Part shown: positions 52,752 to 60,452 of the stretch, piece after piece
Position numbering within the stretch: the stretch's first letter is position 1
How the letters are laid out: every line of letters starts with the position of its first letter
Assembly: GCF_042665255.1 (NCBI RefSeq)
Contig: NZ_JBHTCD010000009.1
Length of the DNA: 64,000 bases
From: Insolitispirillum peregrinum
GTDB lineage: Bacteria; Pseudomonadota; Alphaproteobacteria; Rhodospirillales; Rhodospirillaceae
Strand: one strand, 5' to 3'
Position numbers and translations under genes: made by a program
Notes under the pieces: model-generated
Database searches by the model: none
What the model saw: the letters and a program-made list of their open reading frames with translations, nothing else
What the model was told of the DNA's origin: nothing

Positions 52752-54041
52752 ATGAAAGTCCTCGTGGTTGGCTCCGGTGGTCGTGAGCATGCCCTGTGCT
52801 GGGCGATTTCCCGCTCGGCGCTGTGCGACAGCCTGTTCTGTGCGCCGGGGAACGCCGGAATTGCCCAGGTTGCCACCTGCGTTCCGCTGAATGTCGAAGA
52901 CGTTCCGGCGGTGGTGCAGTGGGTGAAGGACAACGCCATCGACTTCGTGGTGGTCGGCCCGGAAGCCCCGCTGGTGCTGGGGCTGGTCGATGCGCTGGCC
53001 GCCGAAGGCATCAAGGCGTTCGGCCCCAAGGCCGGAGCGGCGGCGCTGGAAGGCTCCAAGGGCTTCATGAAGGACGTGCTGCGCGATGCCGGTGTGCCGA
53101 CCGCGTGGTATGGCCGCTTTACCGACATCGACAGCGCCAAGGCGTTCGTGCGCGAAAAGGGTGCACCGATCGTGGTCAAGACCGATGGTCTGGCCGCCGG
53201 TAAGGGTGTGATCCTGTGCCAGAGCGTCGCCGAAGCCGAACAGGCCATCGACGAGATGATGGGCGACAAGGTGTTTGGCGATGCTGGCAACGAACTGGTG
53301 ATCGAAGAATTCCTCGTCGGTGAAGAAGCCAGCTTCTTTGCCATTGCCGACGGTGAAACCGCCATTGCGCTGGTCGCGGCGCAGGATCACAAGGCGGTTG
53401 GCGACGGCGACACCGGACCCAACACCGGCGGCATGGGCGCCTACTCCCCCGCTCCGGTGTTCACCGATGCCATCCGCGATCAGGTGATGGAAACCTGCAT
53501 CCTGCCGACCGTCCGCCACATGAAGGCCATCGGCCATCCCTATACCGGCGTGCTGTTCTGCGGCCTGATGATCACCGCCAACGGCCCGAAAGTTCTGGAA
53601 TACAACGTCCGCTTTGGCGACCCGGAATGTCAGGTGCTGATGATGCGCCTGCAAAGCGATGTGCTGGCCACCCTGCTGGCCGCCGCCGAGGGCCGTCTGG
53701 GCGATATCGTGCTCGACTGGTCCGACGACACCGCGATGGTGGTGGTGATGGCCGCCGAAGGCTATCCGGGTACCTACGTCAAGGGCAGCGAGATCAAGGG
53801 GCTGGACGCCGCCAACGCGGTGAACAATGCCATCGTGTTCCATGCCGGGACCAAGGCCGGACCCAACGGCGAAATCCTCGCCAACGGTGGGCGGGTGCTG
53901 GGCGTGGCGGCGCGTGGGGCCACCGTGCGCGCCGCACAGGCCAGCGCCTATCAGGCGGTCGATGCCCTCGACTGGCCCAAGGGCTTCTGCCGGCGGGATA
54001 TCGGCTGGCGCGCCGTCGCCCGCGAACAGCACGGCGAATAA
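52752..54041 (+). CDS. purD: Phosphoribosylamine-glycine ligase (GAR synthetase)
   Basis: 429 residues. Second step of purine synthesis. N-terminus MKVLVVGSGGREHALCWAI is diagnostic; the ATP-grasp core has PIVVKTDGLAAGKGV, LVIEEFLVGEEASFFAI, DHKAVGDGDTGPNTGGMGAYSPAP and LEYNVRFGDPECQVLMMRL. The ATG at 52752 is used; an in-frame extension to 52623 runs antisense into xseA. Confidence 0.97.
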   Translation: MKVLVVGSGGREHALCWAISRSALCDSLFCAPGNAGIAQVATCVPLNVEDVPAVVQWVKDNAIDFVVVGPEAPLVLGLVDALAAEGIKAFGPKAGAAALEGSKGFMKDVLRDAGVPTAWYGRFTDIDSAKAFVREKGAPIVVKTDGLAAGKGVILCQSVAEAEQAIDEMMGDKVFGDAGNELVIEEFLVGEEASFFAIADGETAIALVAAQDHKAVGDGDTGPNTGGMGAYSPAPVFTDAIRDQVMETCILPTVRHMKAIGHPYTGVLFCGLMITANGPKVLEYNVRFGDPECQVLMMRLQSDVLATLLAAAEGRLGDIVLDWSDDTAMVVVMAAEGYPGTYVKGSEIKGLDAANAVNNAIVFHAGTKAGPNGEILANGGRVLGVAARGATVRAAQASAYQAVDALDWPKGFCRRDIGWRAVAREQHGE

Positions 54042-54060
54042 AGCAACAGGAGAGGCCGCG

Positions 54061-54957
54061 GTGTGGACATCAACTGATCCCGATGTGGTGGTTTGCACCG
54101 CGGCCGACAGCGGCTATTTTGACCTGCTGCGCGATCTGGTGCGCTCGTTGCGCCAGCGGGCACAGGCGCTGCCGCATGTGCTGGCGGTGCTTGACCTCGG
54201 CCTGACCCCGGACCAGCAGGACTGGTTGCGCCAGCAGAATGCACGGCTGGTGGAACCGGGCTGGGACGTGGATTTTCCGACCCGCAGCGAGCAGCCGGGA
54301 CATTTCCGCTCGCAGATCGTCCGCGCTTTTCTGCCCCGCCACTACCCCGGCTTCCAGACCTATATCTGGCTGGATGCCGATACCTGGGTGCAGGATGGCG
54401 CGGTGCTGCACTGGCTGGTGCAGGGGGCTGCCGATGGCCGGATGGCGCTGGTCGAGGAAATGCACTCGGCCTACAAGAAAATCCATGACCAGCGCGAACT
54501 GTCGCAAAAGGCCATGCTGATCCAGCGCTACTATGGTGCGGCGGATGCCGAACGCTATGGGCTGACGCCGTCGCTGAACTCCGGGGTATTCGCCCTGCGC
54601 GCCGATGCGCCGCACTGGGCCGTCTGGGGGCAGGAAATCAGCGCCCTGTTGCAGCAAGCGCCCACCCGCTTTGTTGACCAGATGGCGCTGGAACGCACCA
54701 TCCATGCTCACCGCCTGCCCGCCTGCTATCTGCCCGCCCGTGCCAACTGGCTGGTCAGTCAGGCCATCCCGGCCTTTTGCCCCCAGCGGGGCATGCTGGT
54801 CGATCCGCTGCCGCCGCACGACCCGCTGTGGGTTCTGCATCTGGCACTGGGAGCGAAAGACCTGACCCTGATCATCCCGATGCTGGGCGAGCCGGACCGC
54901 GAGCTGATTCTCAGCGCCCGCCTGTCAGAGATTGGCCCGCTGGTCGGACTGGGCTAA
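54061..54957 (+). CDS. Putative glycosyltransferase (GT-A fold, GT8-like)
   Basis: 298 residues from GTG at 54061, with AGGAGAGG before it. DVVVCTAADSGYFDLLRDLVRSLRQ and QTYIWLDADTWVQD give the nucleotide-sugar fold and a D-x-D metal site; SLNSGVFALRADAPHW and FVDQMALERTIHAH resemble the acceptor half of GT8-type enzymes. No signal peptide; cytoplasmic or peripheral. Substrate unknown. It lies 19 bp after purD and directly before a WYL regulator. Confidence 0.75.
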   Translation: MWTSTDPDVVVCTAADSGYFDLLRDLVRSLRQRAQALPHVLAVLDLGLTPDQQDWLRQQNARLVEPGWDVDFPTRSEQPGHFRSQIVRAFLPRHYPGFQTYIWLDADTWVQDGAVLHWLVQGAADGRMALVEEMHSAYKKIHDQRELSQKAMLIQRYYGAADAERYGLTPSLNSGVFALRADAPHWAVWGQEISALLQQAPTRFVDQMALERTIHAHRLPACYLPARANWLVSQAIPAFCPQRGMLVDPLPPHDPLWVLHLALGAKDLTLIIPMLGEPDRELILSARLSEIGPLVGLG

Positions 54958-55659
54958 GTGGCCCGCGCCCCTCGCCTGTTGCGCTTGCTGGCCCTGTTGC
55001 GCCAGTACCGCCACCCGGTCAGCGGGCAGGCTCTGGCCGAACAGCTTGATGTCAGCCTGCGCACCGTGTACCGCGATATCGCCACCCTGCAAGAGCAAGG
55101 GGCCGACATCACTGGCGAGGCCGGTGTTGGCTATCTGCTGCGCCCCGGCTTTCTGCTACCGCCACTGATGTTCTCACCGGAAGAGCTGGAGGCGCTGGCG
55201 CTGGGCTGCCGCTGGGTGATGCAGCAAACCGACGAGCCGCTGGCCGATGCCGCCCACAGCGTGCTGAGCAAAGTCGCCACCGTCCTGCCGCCCGACCTGC
55301 GCGAGACCCTCGAAGGTGCCAGCCTGCTGATCGGCCCGTCGCCCGCCCCCGAGCCAGAGCAGATCGACCTTGCCCTTTTGCGCGATGCCATCCGCCGCGA
55401 ACGCAAGCTGGACCTGTCCTATCAGGATGGCAATGGCAGCCACAGCCAGCGGATTGTCTGGCCGGTCGGCTATGGCCTGTTCGCCCGCGTGCGGGTGCTG
55501 ATCGCCTGGTGTGAGGCCCGGCAGGACTTCCGCCACTTCCGCACCGACCGCATTCAGGCAATGACCGTGCTCGACGCCCGCATGCCCCAGCGGCGACGGG
55601 CGTTGCTGGCGGCCTGGCGCAAGGCCGAAGGCATCCGGGCCGGGCGGTTTTTTAGCTAA
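54958..55659 (+). CDS. YafY-type transcriptional regulator (HTH + WYL domain)
   Basis: 233 residues, starting at GTG immediately after the TAA of the previous gene (TAAGTG). N-terminal HTH (PVSGQALAEQLDVSLRTVYRDIATLQEQGADITGEAGVGYLL), then a WYL-like effector domain (LDLSYQDGNGSHSQRIVWPVGYGLFARVRVLIAWCEARQDFRHFRTDRI). Such proteins often control a neighbouring VOC/glyoxalase gene, as here at 55804. The 43-bp palindrome begins right after its stop. Confidence 0.88.
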   Translation: MARAPRLLRLLALLRQYRHPVSGQALAEQLDVSLRTVYRDIATLQEQGADITGEAGVGYLLRPGFLLPPLMFSPEELEALALGCRWVMQQTDEPLADAAHSVLSKVATVLPPDLRETLEGASLLIGPSPAPEPEQIDLALLRDAIRRERKLDLSYQDGNGSHSQRIVWPVGYGLFARVRVLIAWCEARQDFRHFRTDRIQAMTVLDARMPQRRRALLAAWRKAEGIRAGRFFS

Positions 55660-55660
55660 A

Positions 55661-55725
55661 GCATTGTGCGAAAAGTGGGAACCGGTTTTCGCAACGACAA
55701 TGCGACAGAACAAAAAATTAGACCA
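55661..55725 (-). repeat. 43-bp palindrome (copy I), reverse, with its linker
   Basis: GCATTGTGCGAAAAGTGGGA ... TTTTCGCAACGACAATGC (55661-55703), followed by GACAGAACAAAAAATTAGACC, the reverse of the linker found between palindrome and element in copies C, D and F. The element itself is absent apart from that edge. Confidence 0.85.
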
Positions 55726-55803
55726 TGGCTCACTGCTGACAAAAACTGTCAGCAGGACACGGTAGCCTCCCTCCTGTCGCCACTTCCAACAGGAGCCACC
55801 GCA

Positions 55804-56190
55804 ATGACCGCCCTGCCCTATATCCTGCTGTACGTCGAAAACCCGCGCCAGAGCGCCACCTTCTACAGCGCCCTGCTCGCCAGCCAGCCGGTTGAGGCCA
55901 GCGACACCTTTGCCCTGTTCGTGCTGGACAACGGCGTCAAGCTCGGCCTGTGGGCACGGGCCGGGGTACAGCCCGCCGCCACGATGACCGGCGGCGGTTC
56001 GGAATACGCCATCAGCGTTGCCGATGAAGCCGCCCTGCTCCAGACCCTCGCCGACTGGCAGGCCGCAGGCGCCACGCTCGAGCAGCCGGTAACGGCGATG
56101 GACTTCGGCCTGACCTTTACCGTCAGCGACCCCGACGGCCACCGCCTGCGGGCGTTTGTTCCGGCTCCCCATCCCATGCCAGAGGCATGA
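55804..56190 (+). CDS. VOC-family (glyoxalase/bleomycin-resistance-like) protein
   Basis: 128 residues. ALPYILLYVENPRQSATFYSALL and a C-terminal TFTVSDPDGHRLRAFVP are the paired beta-alpha-beta-beta-beta units of the fold. The family includes metal-dependent isomerases, dioxygenases and drug-binding proteins; the activity cannot be assigned. AGGAG lies nine bases before the ATG. Probably controlled by the WYL regulator upstream. Ends at a strong terminator. Confidence 0.88.
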   Translation: MTALPYILLYVENPRQSATFYSALLASQPVEASDTFALFVLDNGVKLGLWARAGVQPAATMTGGGSEYAISVADEAALLQTLADWQAAGATLEQPVTAMDFGLTFTVSDPDGHRLRAFVPAPHPMPEA

Positions 56191-56206
56191 GGCCATAACA
56201 CAAAAG

Positions 56207-56241
56207 AAAACCGGAGAGCCAGTTTCAGGCTCTCCGGTTTT
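56207..56241. terminator. Convergent terminator of the VOC and cytidylate-kinase-like genes
   Basis: 14-bp perfect stem AAAACCGGAGAGCC/GGCTCTCCGGTTTT with a 7-nt loop; A- and T-runs on both sides let it work in both directions. Confidence 0.93.
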
Positions 56242-56266
56242 GTCATTCATTCACACAACAGGCCGA

Positions 56267-56968
56267 TCAGGCAGGCTCTTTGGTGCTTTCCGCCACCGCC
56301 TGCTTTTCCAGCGTGCGATAAGCCTGTTCGATCAGGTCCACCACCGGCTCGGCATCGGCGAAGCGGTCGGTATTGATCACCAGATCAAAGCTGGTGGCAT
56401 CGCTGTTGCGACGATGGAACAGTTCCCACACGAAACGGCCACGGTTGGTGTTGATCTCTTCGATCTGCGCCCGCGCTTCGGCTTCGCCCAGATGATGGCG
56501 GGCCATCACACGTTGCAAACAGACCTCGGGCGAGGCGGTAATGCGCACCCGCAAAGCGCACGAGGTCGACAGGATCACGTTCGCGCCACGGCCCAGAATG
56601 ATGCCGCCAACGCGGCCCAGACTCAGGATCACGTTGACCAGTTGGGTGCGATAGGCGTCTTCGGTCAGTTCCTTGCCGGTGAACAGACGCACCAGCCACA
56701 TGTCGCGGGCCCGCGCCACACATTCATCGAGCATTTTCAAGGTCTGCGGGTCGGTATCCAGCCGCTCGGCCACCTTGTCGAGGATTTCCCGGTCATAGAC
56801 CGGCACACCCAGCCGCTGCGACAGGCCGAGAGCGACCTGACGCCCCAGGGCCCCATGATCGCGCGACAGGGTGATCACCGGCCTGGCCGGTTTGTGCATT
56901 TCATGATGCGGGTCCAGCACGGTGCTGGACAGCAGGGCCTGAATGGCAGAGTGCAAAGTGGTGGTCAT
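56267..56968 (-). CDS. Cytidylate-kinase-like protein
   Basis: 233 residues. ITLSRDHGALGRQVALGLSQRLGVPVYDREILDKVAERL matches the cytidylate-kinase-like P-loop family in which the usual GxxGxGKS is altered; GGIILGRGANVIL, RVRITASPEVCLQRVMARHHL and RRNSDATSFDLVINTDRF are further family blocks. These proteins are thought to phosphorylate a small molecule or nucleotide, but the substrate is not known. ATG at 56968; a likely regulatory region for the next gene lies upstream. Confidence 0.82.
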   Translation of the reverse strand: MTTTLHSAIQALLSSTVLDPHHEMHKPARPVITLSRDHGALGRQVALGLSQRLGVPVYDREILDKVAERLDTDPQTLKMLDECVARARDMWLVRLFTGKELTEDAYRTQLVNVILSLGRVGGIILGRGANVILSTSCALRVRITASPEVCLQRVMARHHLGEAEARAQIEEINTNRGRFVWELFHRRNSDATSFDLVINTDRFADAEPVVDLIEQAYRTLEKQAVAESTKEPA

Positions 56969-57345
56969 GACACCCCTCCCTGACGGGGTTGCAACGTCCC
57001 GCTGCGCGGGTTTGTGACGCAGCCTCTGAACGTCCTTTTATGGGCTGATTATACCACCGATACCCACCTTATCCAAATGGTGAATAAGATGTGCCCAAAA
57101 GTGGCCACTCTCGGTGTATCGACATTATACAAGCGAGCCTCCCATTATAGAATACAAGTGTATTATTGTGGGGTTTGCGACAAAAGGCCTATAAGGCGTC
57201 GCTCTGGCTGGACTTGCGCCAGACCTATATCAACCTGCATAATAATCGCTTCACAAGCCCAAGAGGACGCCCCGAACGTCCCGTCAAAAAAGGCAAACAG
57301 GCCCGCCCGCCTGCCCGCGGTGAGGCCACTTCCGGAGGAAAACCC
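56969..57345. other. Intergenic region with two operator-like palindromes
   Basis: No gene supported. Contains TGTAT-N7-ATACA (57115-57131) and AATACAAGTGTATT (57151-57164), both in an AT-rich stretch that probably drives the soluble chemoreceptor gene. TCTGGC/GCCAGA around 57200-57220 could form a small hairpin. Confidence 0.5.
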
Positions 57346-58794
57346 ATGCGTATGGCCCCCATCCTTGCCGCACCCGACGGGGTGATGCGCTCTGCCCTCG
57401 AGGTCGGTTCACCGACTCCGTCCGGGGAGCGGAATGCGCAGCAGATGGCCGAGACCATCGGTGGCCTGTGGGATAATCTGGCAAACGTCAGTTCAGAGCT
57501 GGATCACGTCTCGTCGCGGATCAGTTCGCACGTCGAACAGTTCGCCGACCTGCGCTCTGCCGCCGAACACATGGCTTCGACCAATGCCGACATTGGCCAT
57601 GCCGCCCGTGATGCCGAAGAGGTCAGCCGTCAGGTTCTGGACCGTGCCAATGCCTCCAGCAGCACCATGCAGCAGGCCACCCGTGAAATCCAGACGCTGG
57701 TCGGATCGGTCAACCAGATTGAAATCTTTCTTGGCGGCCTGTCCACTGCCCTGCAACGGGTTTCCGATGTGTCGCAGGAAATCGAGGCCATTGCCCGCCA
57801 GACCCGCCTGCTGGCCCTGAACGCCACCATCGAAGCCGCCCGCGCCGGAGAAGCCGGCAAGGGCTTTGGCGTGGTGGCGGGCGAGGTCAAGGCGCTGGCG
57901 CAACAGACCAGCAACGCCACCTCGCACATTGTCGAAACCGTCGGCCAGCTATCGACCATCATCAGCGAGTTGAATGACGAAAGCGCCTCGTCGATCACCC
58001 GGGCGGGAACCGTTGAACAGGCCACCGGCACGCTGGCCGACACCATCGCCACCCTCAGCAGCGAAATTTCCCAGATGGCGCACCGCATCAGCACCATCAC
58101 CAGCGAAGCCGAGGAAAACGAGGAAAGCTGTCGCGGCGTGGTGCAGGCCCTGGGCACCCTGACCAGCGAGGTCGAACACGAAAATACCGCCCTGCGCGGG
58201 GCGGCCCAGCAGGTCACCAGCGTGATGTGGGAAACCCAGAAGGTGGTCGAAACCGCCCTGCTGGCGGGCTATCGCACCGCAGACTCGCTGTTCCTTGATG
58301 TGGTCAGCGAAGGTGCGCGCCGGATCACCCAGGCCTTTGAACAGGCGATCGAGGCCCGTCAGATCAGCCTCACCGACCTGTTCGACGAACGCTATACCCC
58401 GATTCCCGGCACCGATCCCCAGCAGGTGACCACCCGCTTTACCGAGCTGACCGATCGCCTGCTGCCCACCATTCAGGAAGAGCTGCTGACCCGTAACAGC
58501 AAGATCCTGTTCTGCGTTGCTGTTGACCGCAACGGCTATCTGCCGACCCACAATCGCAAATACTCGCAGCCGCAAGGCAAAGACCCGGTGTGGAACGCTG
58601 CCAATTGCCGCAACCGCCGCATCTTTAATGACCCCACTGGTCTGGCGGCCGGGCAGAACACCAAACCGTTCCGCCTGACCAGCTATCGCCGTGACATGGG
58701 CGGCGGGCAATTCGTGATGTGCAAGGACCTGTCCGCCCCGATCACCATTCAGGGCCGCCACTGGGGTGGCTTCCGCATGGGCTATCTGCTGTAA
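57346..58794 (+). CDS. Soluble methyl-accepting chemotaxis protein with C-terminal sensor domain
   Basis: 482 residues without a membrane helix, so cytoplasmic. The MCP signalling domain (about 40-330) has its tip in RQTRLLALNATIEAARAGEAGKG; the C-terminal 150 residues (TLFDERYTPIPGTDP ... VAVDRNGYLPTHNRKYSQPQ ... FNDPTGLAAGQNTKPFRLTSYRRDMGGGQFVMCKDLSAPITIQGRHWGG) form a Cache-like ligand module seen in other alphaproteobacteria. Signal unknown. The ATG at 57346 has GGAGGAA before it; an upstream in-frame start is not needed. Confidence 0.92.
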   Translation: MRMAPILAAPDGVMRSALEVGSPTPSGERNAQQMAETIGGLWDNLANVSSELDHVSSRISSHVEQFADLRSAAEHMASTNADIGHAARDAEEVSRQVLDRANASSSTMQQATREIQTLVGSVNQIEIFLGGLSTALQRVSDVSQEIEAIARQTRLLALNATIEAARAGEAGKGFGVVAGEVKALAQQTSNATSHIVETVGQLSTIISELNDESASSITRAGTVEQATGTLADTIATLSSEISQMAHRISTITSEAEENEESCRGVVQALGTLTSEVEHENTALRGAAQQVTSVMWETQKVVETALLAGYRTADSLFLDVVSEGARRITQAFEQAIEARQISLTDLFDERYTPIPGTDPQQVTTRFTELTDRLLPTIQEELLTRNSKILFCVAVDRNGYLPTHNRKYSQPQGKDPVWNAANCRNRRIFNDPTGLAAGQNTKPFRLTSYRRDMGGGQFVMCKDLSAPITIQGRHWGGFRMGYLL

Positions 58795-58860
58795 CCCTGT
58801 CCCGGCCAGTCGTCCCACCCCCCTGTCCCGGGTGGTCAGCGCCGAATGTGCCCTCCTCCC

Positions 58861-58889
58861 TTGCAGGGGAGGAGGCGCTGCGCTATATG
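58861..58889 (+). promoter_or_regulatory. Possible hspQ promoter
   Basis: TTGCAG (58861-58866) and TATATG (58884-58889) with a 17-bp spacer, about 27 bases before the hspQ ATG. No clear heat-shock sigma pattern was seen. Confidence 0.35.
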
Positions 58890-58915
58890 ACCCCGCCGTG
58901 ACAGGAGATACCCTA

Positions 58916-59245
58916 ATGCCCATCCGCACAGCGCGGTTCCATATCGGTCAGATTGTCCGCCACCGGGTCTATGAATTCCGGGGCGTGGTCTATGATGTTG
59001 ACCCGACCTTTTCCAACAGCGAGGAATGGTGGCAGTCCATCCCCGAGGACATGCGGCCATCCAAAGACCAGCCGTTTTACCACCTGCTGGCCGAGAACGA
59101 GAACGGCCCCTACATGGCCTATGTGTCGGAACAGAACCTGCAGGAAGACGAAAGCGGCGACCCGGTCGATCACCCCGACGTCGAGGTCTATTTCGCCACA
59201 CTGGAAGACGATTATTACGTTCCCCTGCCACGCGTCCTGAACTGA
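58916..59245 (+). CDS. hspQ: Heat-shock protein HspQ
   Basis: 109 residues. RFHIGQIVRHRVYEFRGVVYDVDPTFSNSEEWW, FYHLLAENENGPYMAYVSEQNL and DHPDVEVYFATLEDDYY are the YccV/HspQ signature. In enterobacteria HspQ binds hemimethylated DNA and modulates Lon protease. A CAGGAGA site precedes the ATG. Convergent with the EamA gene 43 bp away. Confidence 0.94.
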   Translation: MPIRTARFHIGQIVRHRVYEFRGVVYDVDPTFSNSEEWWQSIPEDMRPSKDQPFYHLLAENENGPYMAYVSEQNLQEDESGDPVDHPDVEVYFATLEDDYYVPLPRVLN

Positions 59246-59288
59246 TGCCTGCCCGGTAAGACATCCTCACCGGACAGAGTGACCCTGA

Positions 59289-60218
59289 TCAGGGAGTCTC
59301 CGCCGTCACGGCATCCCCGGCAGGGCGTTTGCGCCAGCGGTCGAGACTGGCCAGCAAGGCTCCACCGACGATCAACAGGCACGACAGGGCGACGCTCCAG
59401 TTCAGGGCCCCCGGCCCGAACACAATCAGCAACAGCGTCGACATCAGCGGCACCGCATACGACAGGGTGCCCAGCAACTGAATGTCCCCGTGCTTCATGC
59501 CAATGTCCCACACAAAGAACGCCCCACCCGCAGGTCCCAACCCCAGCAACAGCACCAGCCCCCACTGGGTGAGTGATTGCGGCAGCCCGGCCGGTTCAAA
59601 CAGGGCATGGCAGACAAAGGCCAACACTGCACCAACGGCACAGAAGCCACCGACCGCATCGGTCGGCACGGTGGCAAACAGGCGGGACAGCACCGAATAG
59701 GCCGCCCACACCACCGCTGCGGCCAGCGCCGCGCCATAGCCAACCGCATACTGCGGGTCAAAGCTCAGCCCCTGACCGCTTTTGCCCAGCACCAGCACCA
59801 CCACCCCGATCAGCCCCATGATGGTGCCCCCGATCTGGAACCAGCGCAGACGGTGGCCGGGCAAAAAGCCCGAAAAGAACACGATCAGCAACGGCCACAG
59901 ATAATTGATCAGATTGGCTTCGACCGGTGGTGCGCTTTGCAGGGCAAGGAAGATCAGGACGTGATAACCAAACAGCCCGAAAATCCCCAGCGCCCACGCC
60001 CGCAACGGCTGACGCAGGTGCACCAGCGGCGATTCCCCCTTGATCAGCCACTTGATCACCGCCAGCGAAGCGGCAATGGTAAAGGCCAGACCGACCATCA
60101 GGAACGGCGGAACAGTCCCTGCCCCCACGGTCAGAATGGCCAGCGTTGCCCACGACACCAGGGCCAGCACACCGGTTGCCGTTGCCTTGCCGCTGGACGG
60201 ATGCACAGTGTCAGTCAC
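59289..60218 (-). CDS. EamA/DMT-family transporter (YddG-like)
   Basis: 309 residues with ten membrane helices in two EamA repeats. Segments APPVEANLINYLWPLLIVFFSGFLPG and LGLGPAGGAFFVWDIGMKHGDIQLLGTLSYAVPLMSTLLLIVFG match the aromatic-amino-acid exporter subgroup that includes YddG. The start is GTG at 60218. Monocistronic; substrate tentative. Confidence 0.88.
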   Translation of the reverse strand: MTDTVHPSSGKATATGVLALVSWATLAILTVGAGTVPPFLMVGLAFTIAASLAVIKWLIKGESPLVHLRQPLRAWALGIFGLFGYHVLIFLALQSAPPVEANLINYLWPLLIVFFSGFLPGHRLRWFQIGGTIMGLIGVVVLVLGKSGQGLSFDPQYAVGYGAALAAAVVWAAYSVLSRLFATVPTDAVGGFCAVGAVLAFVCHALFEPAGLPQSLTQWGLVLLLGLGPAGGAFFVWDIGMKHGDIQLLGTLSYAVPLMSTLLLIVFGPGALNWSVALSCLLIVGGALLASLDRWRKRPAGDAVTAETP

Positions 60219-60452
60219 AGTTCGGGTTCCATATCAGAGGGATACGCGACAGCCCCTGCTGTCAGGCCGGGCCACCGACATGGATAGCGGTTTTTCTGCT
60301 TTCTGTCCTGTTGGAATCCACCCTGCCGTGTCCCCATGTTCCTTGGCGGAAGCAATATACTATTTCATTCCTCCCTCTGTTAGAATGATCCCAAAGCCCC
60401 CTTTGACAAAGAGGGGAAACTGTCGGCTGGTCGCCCGTCCAAGGAAGATATC

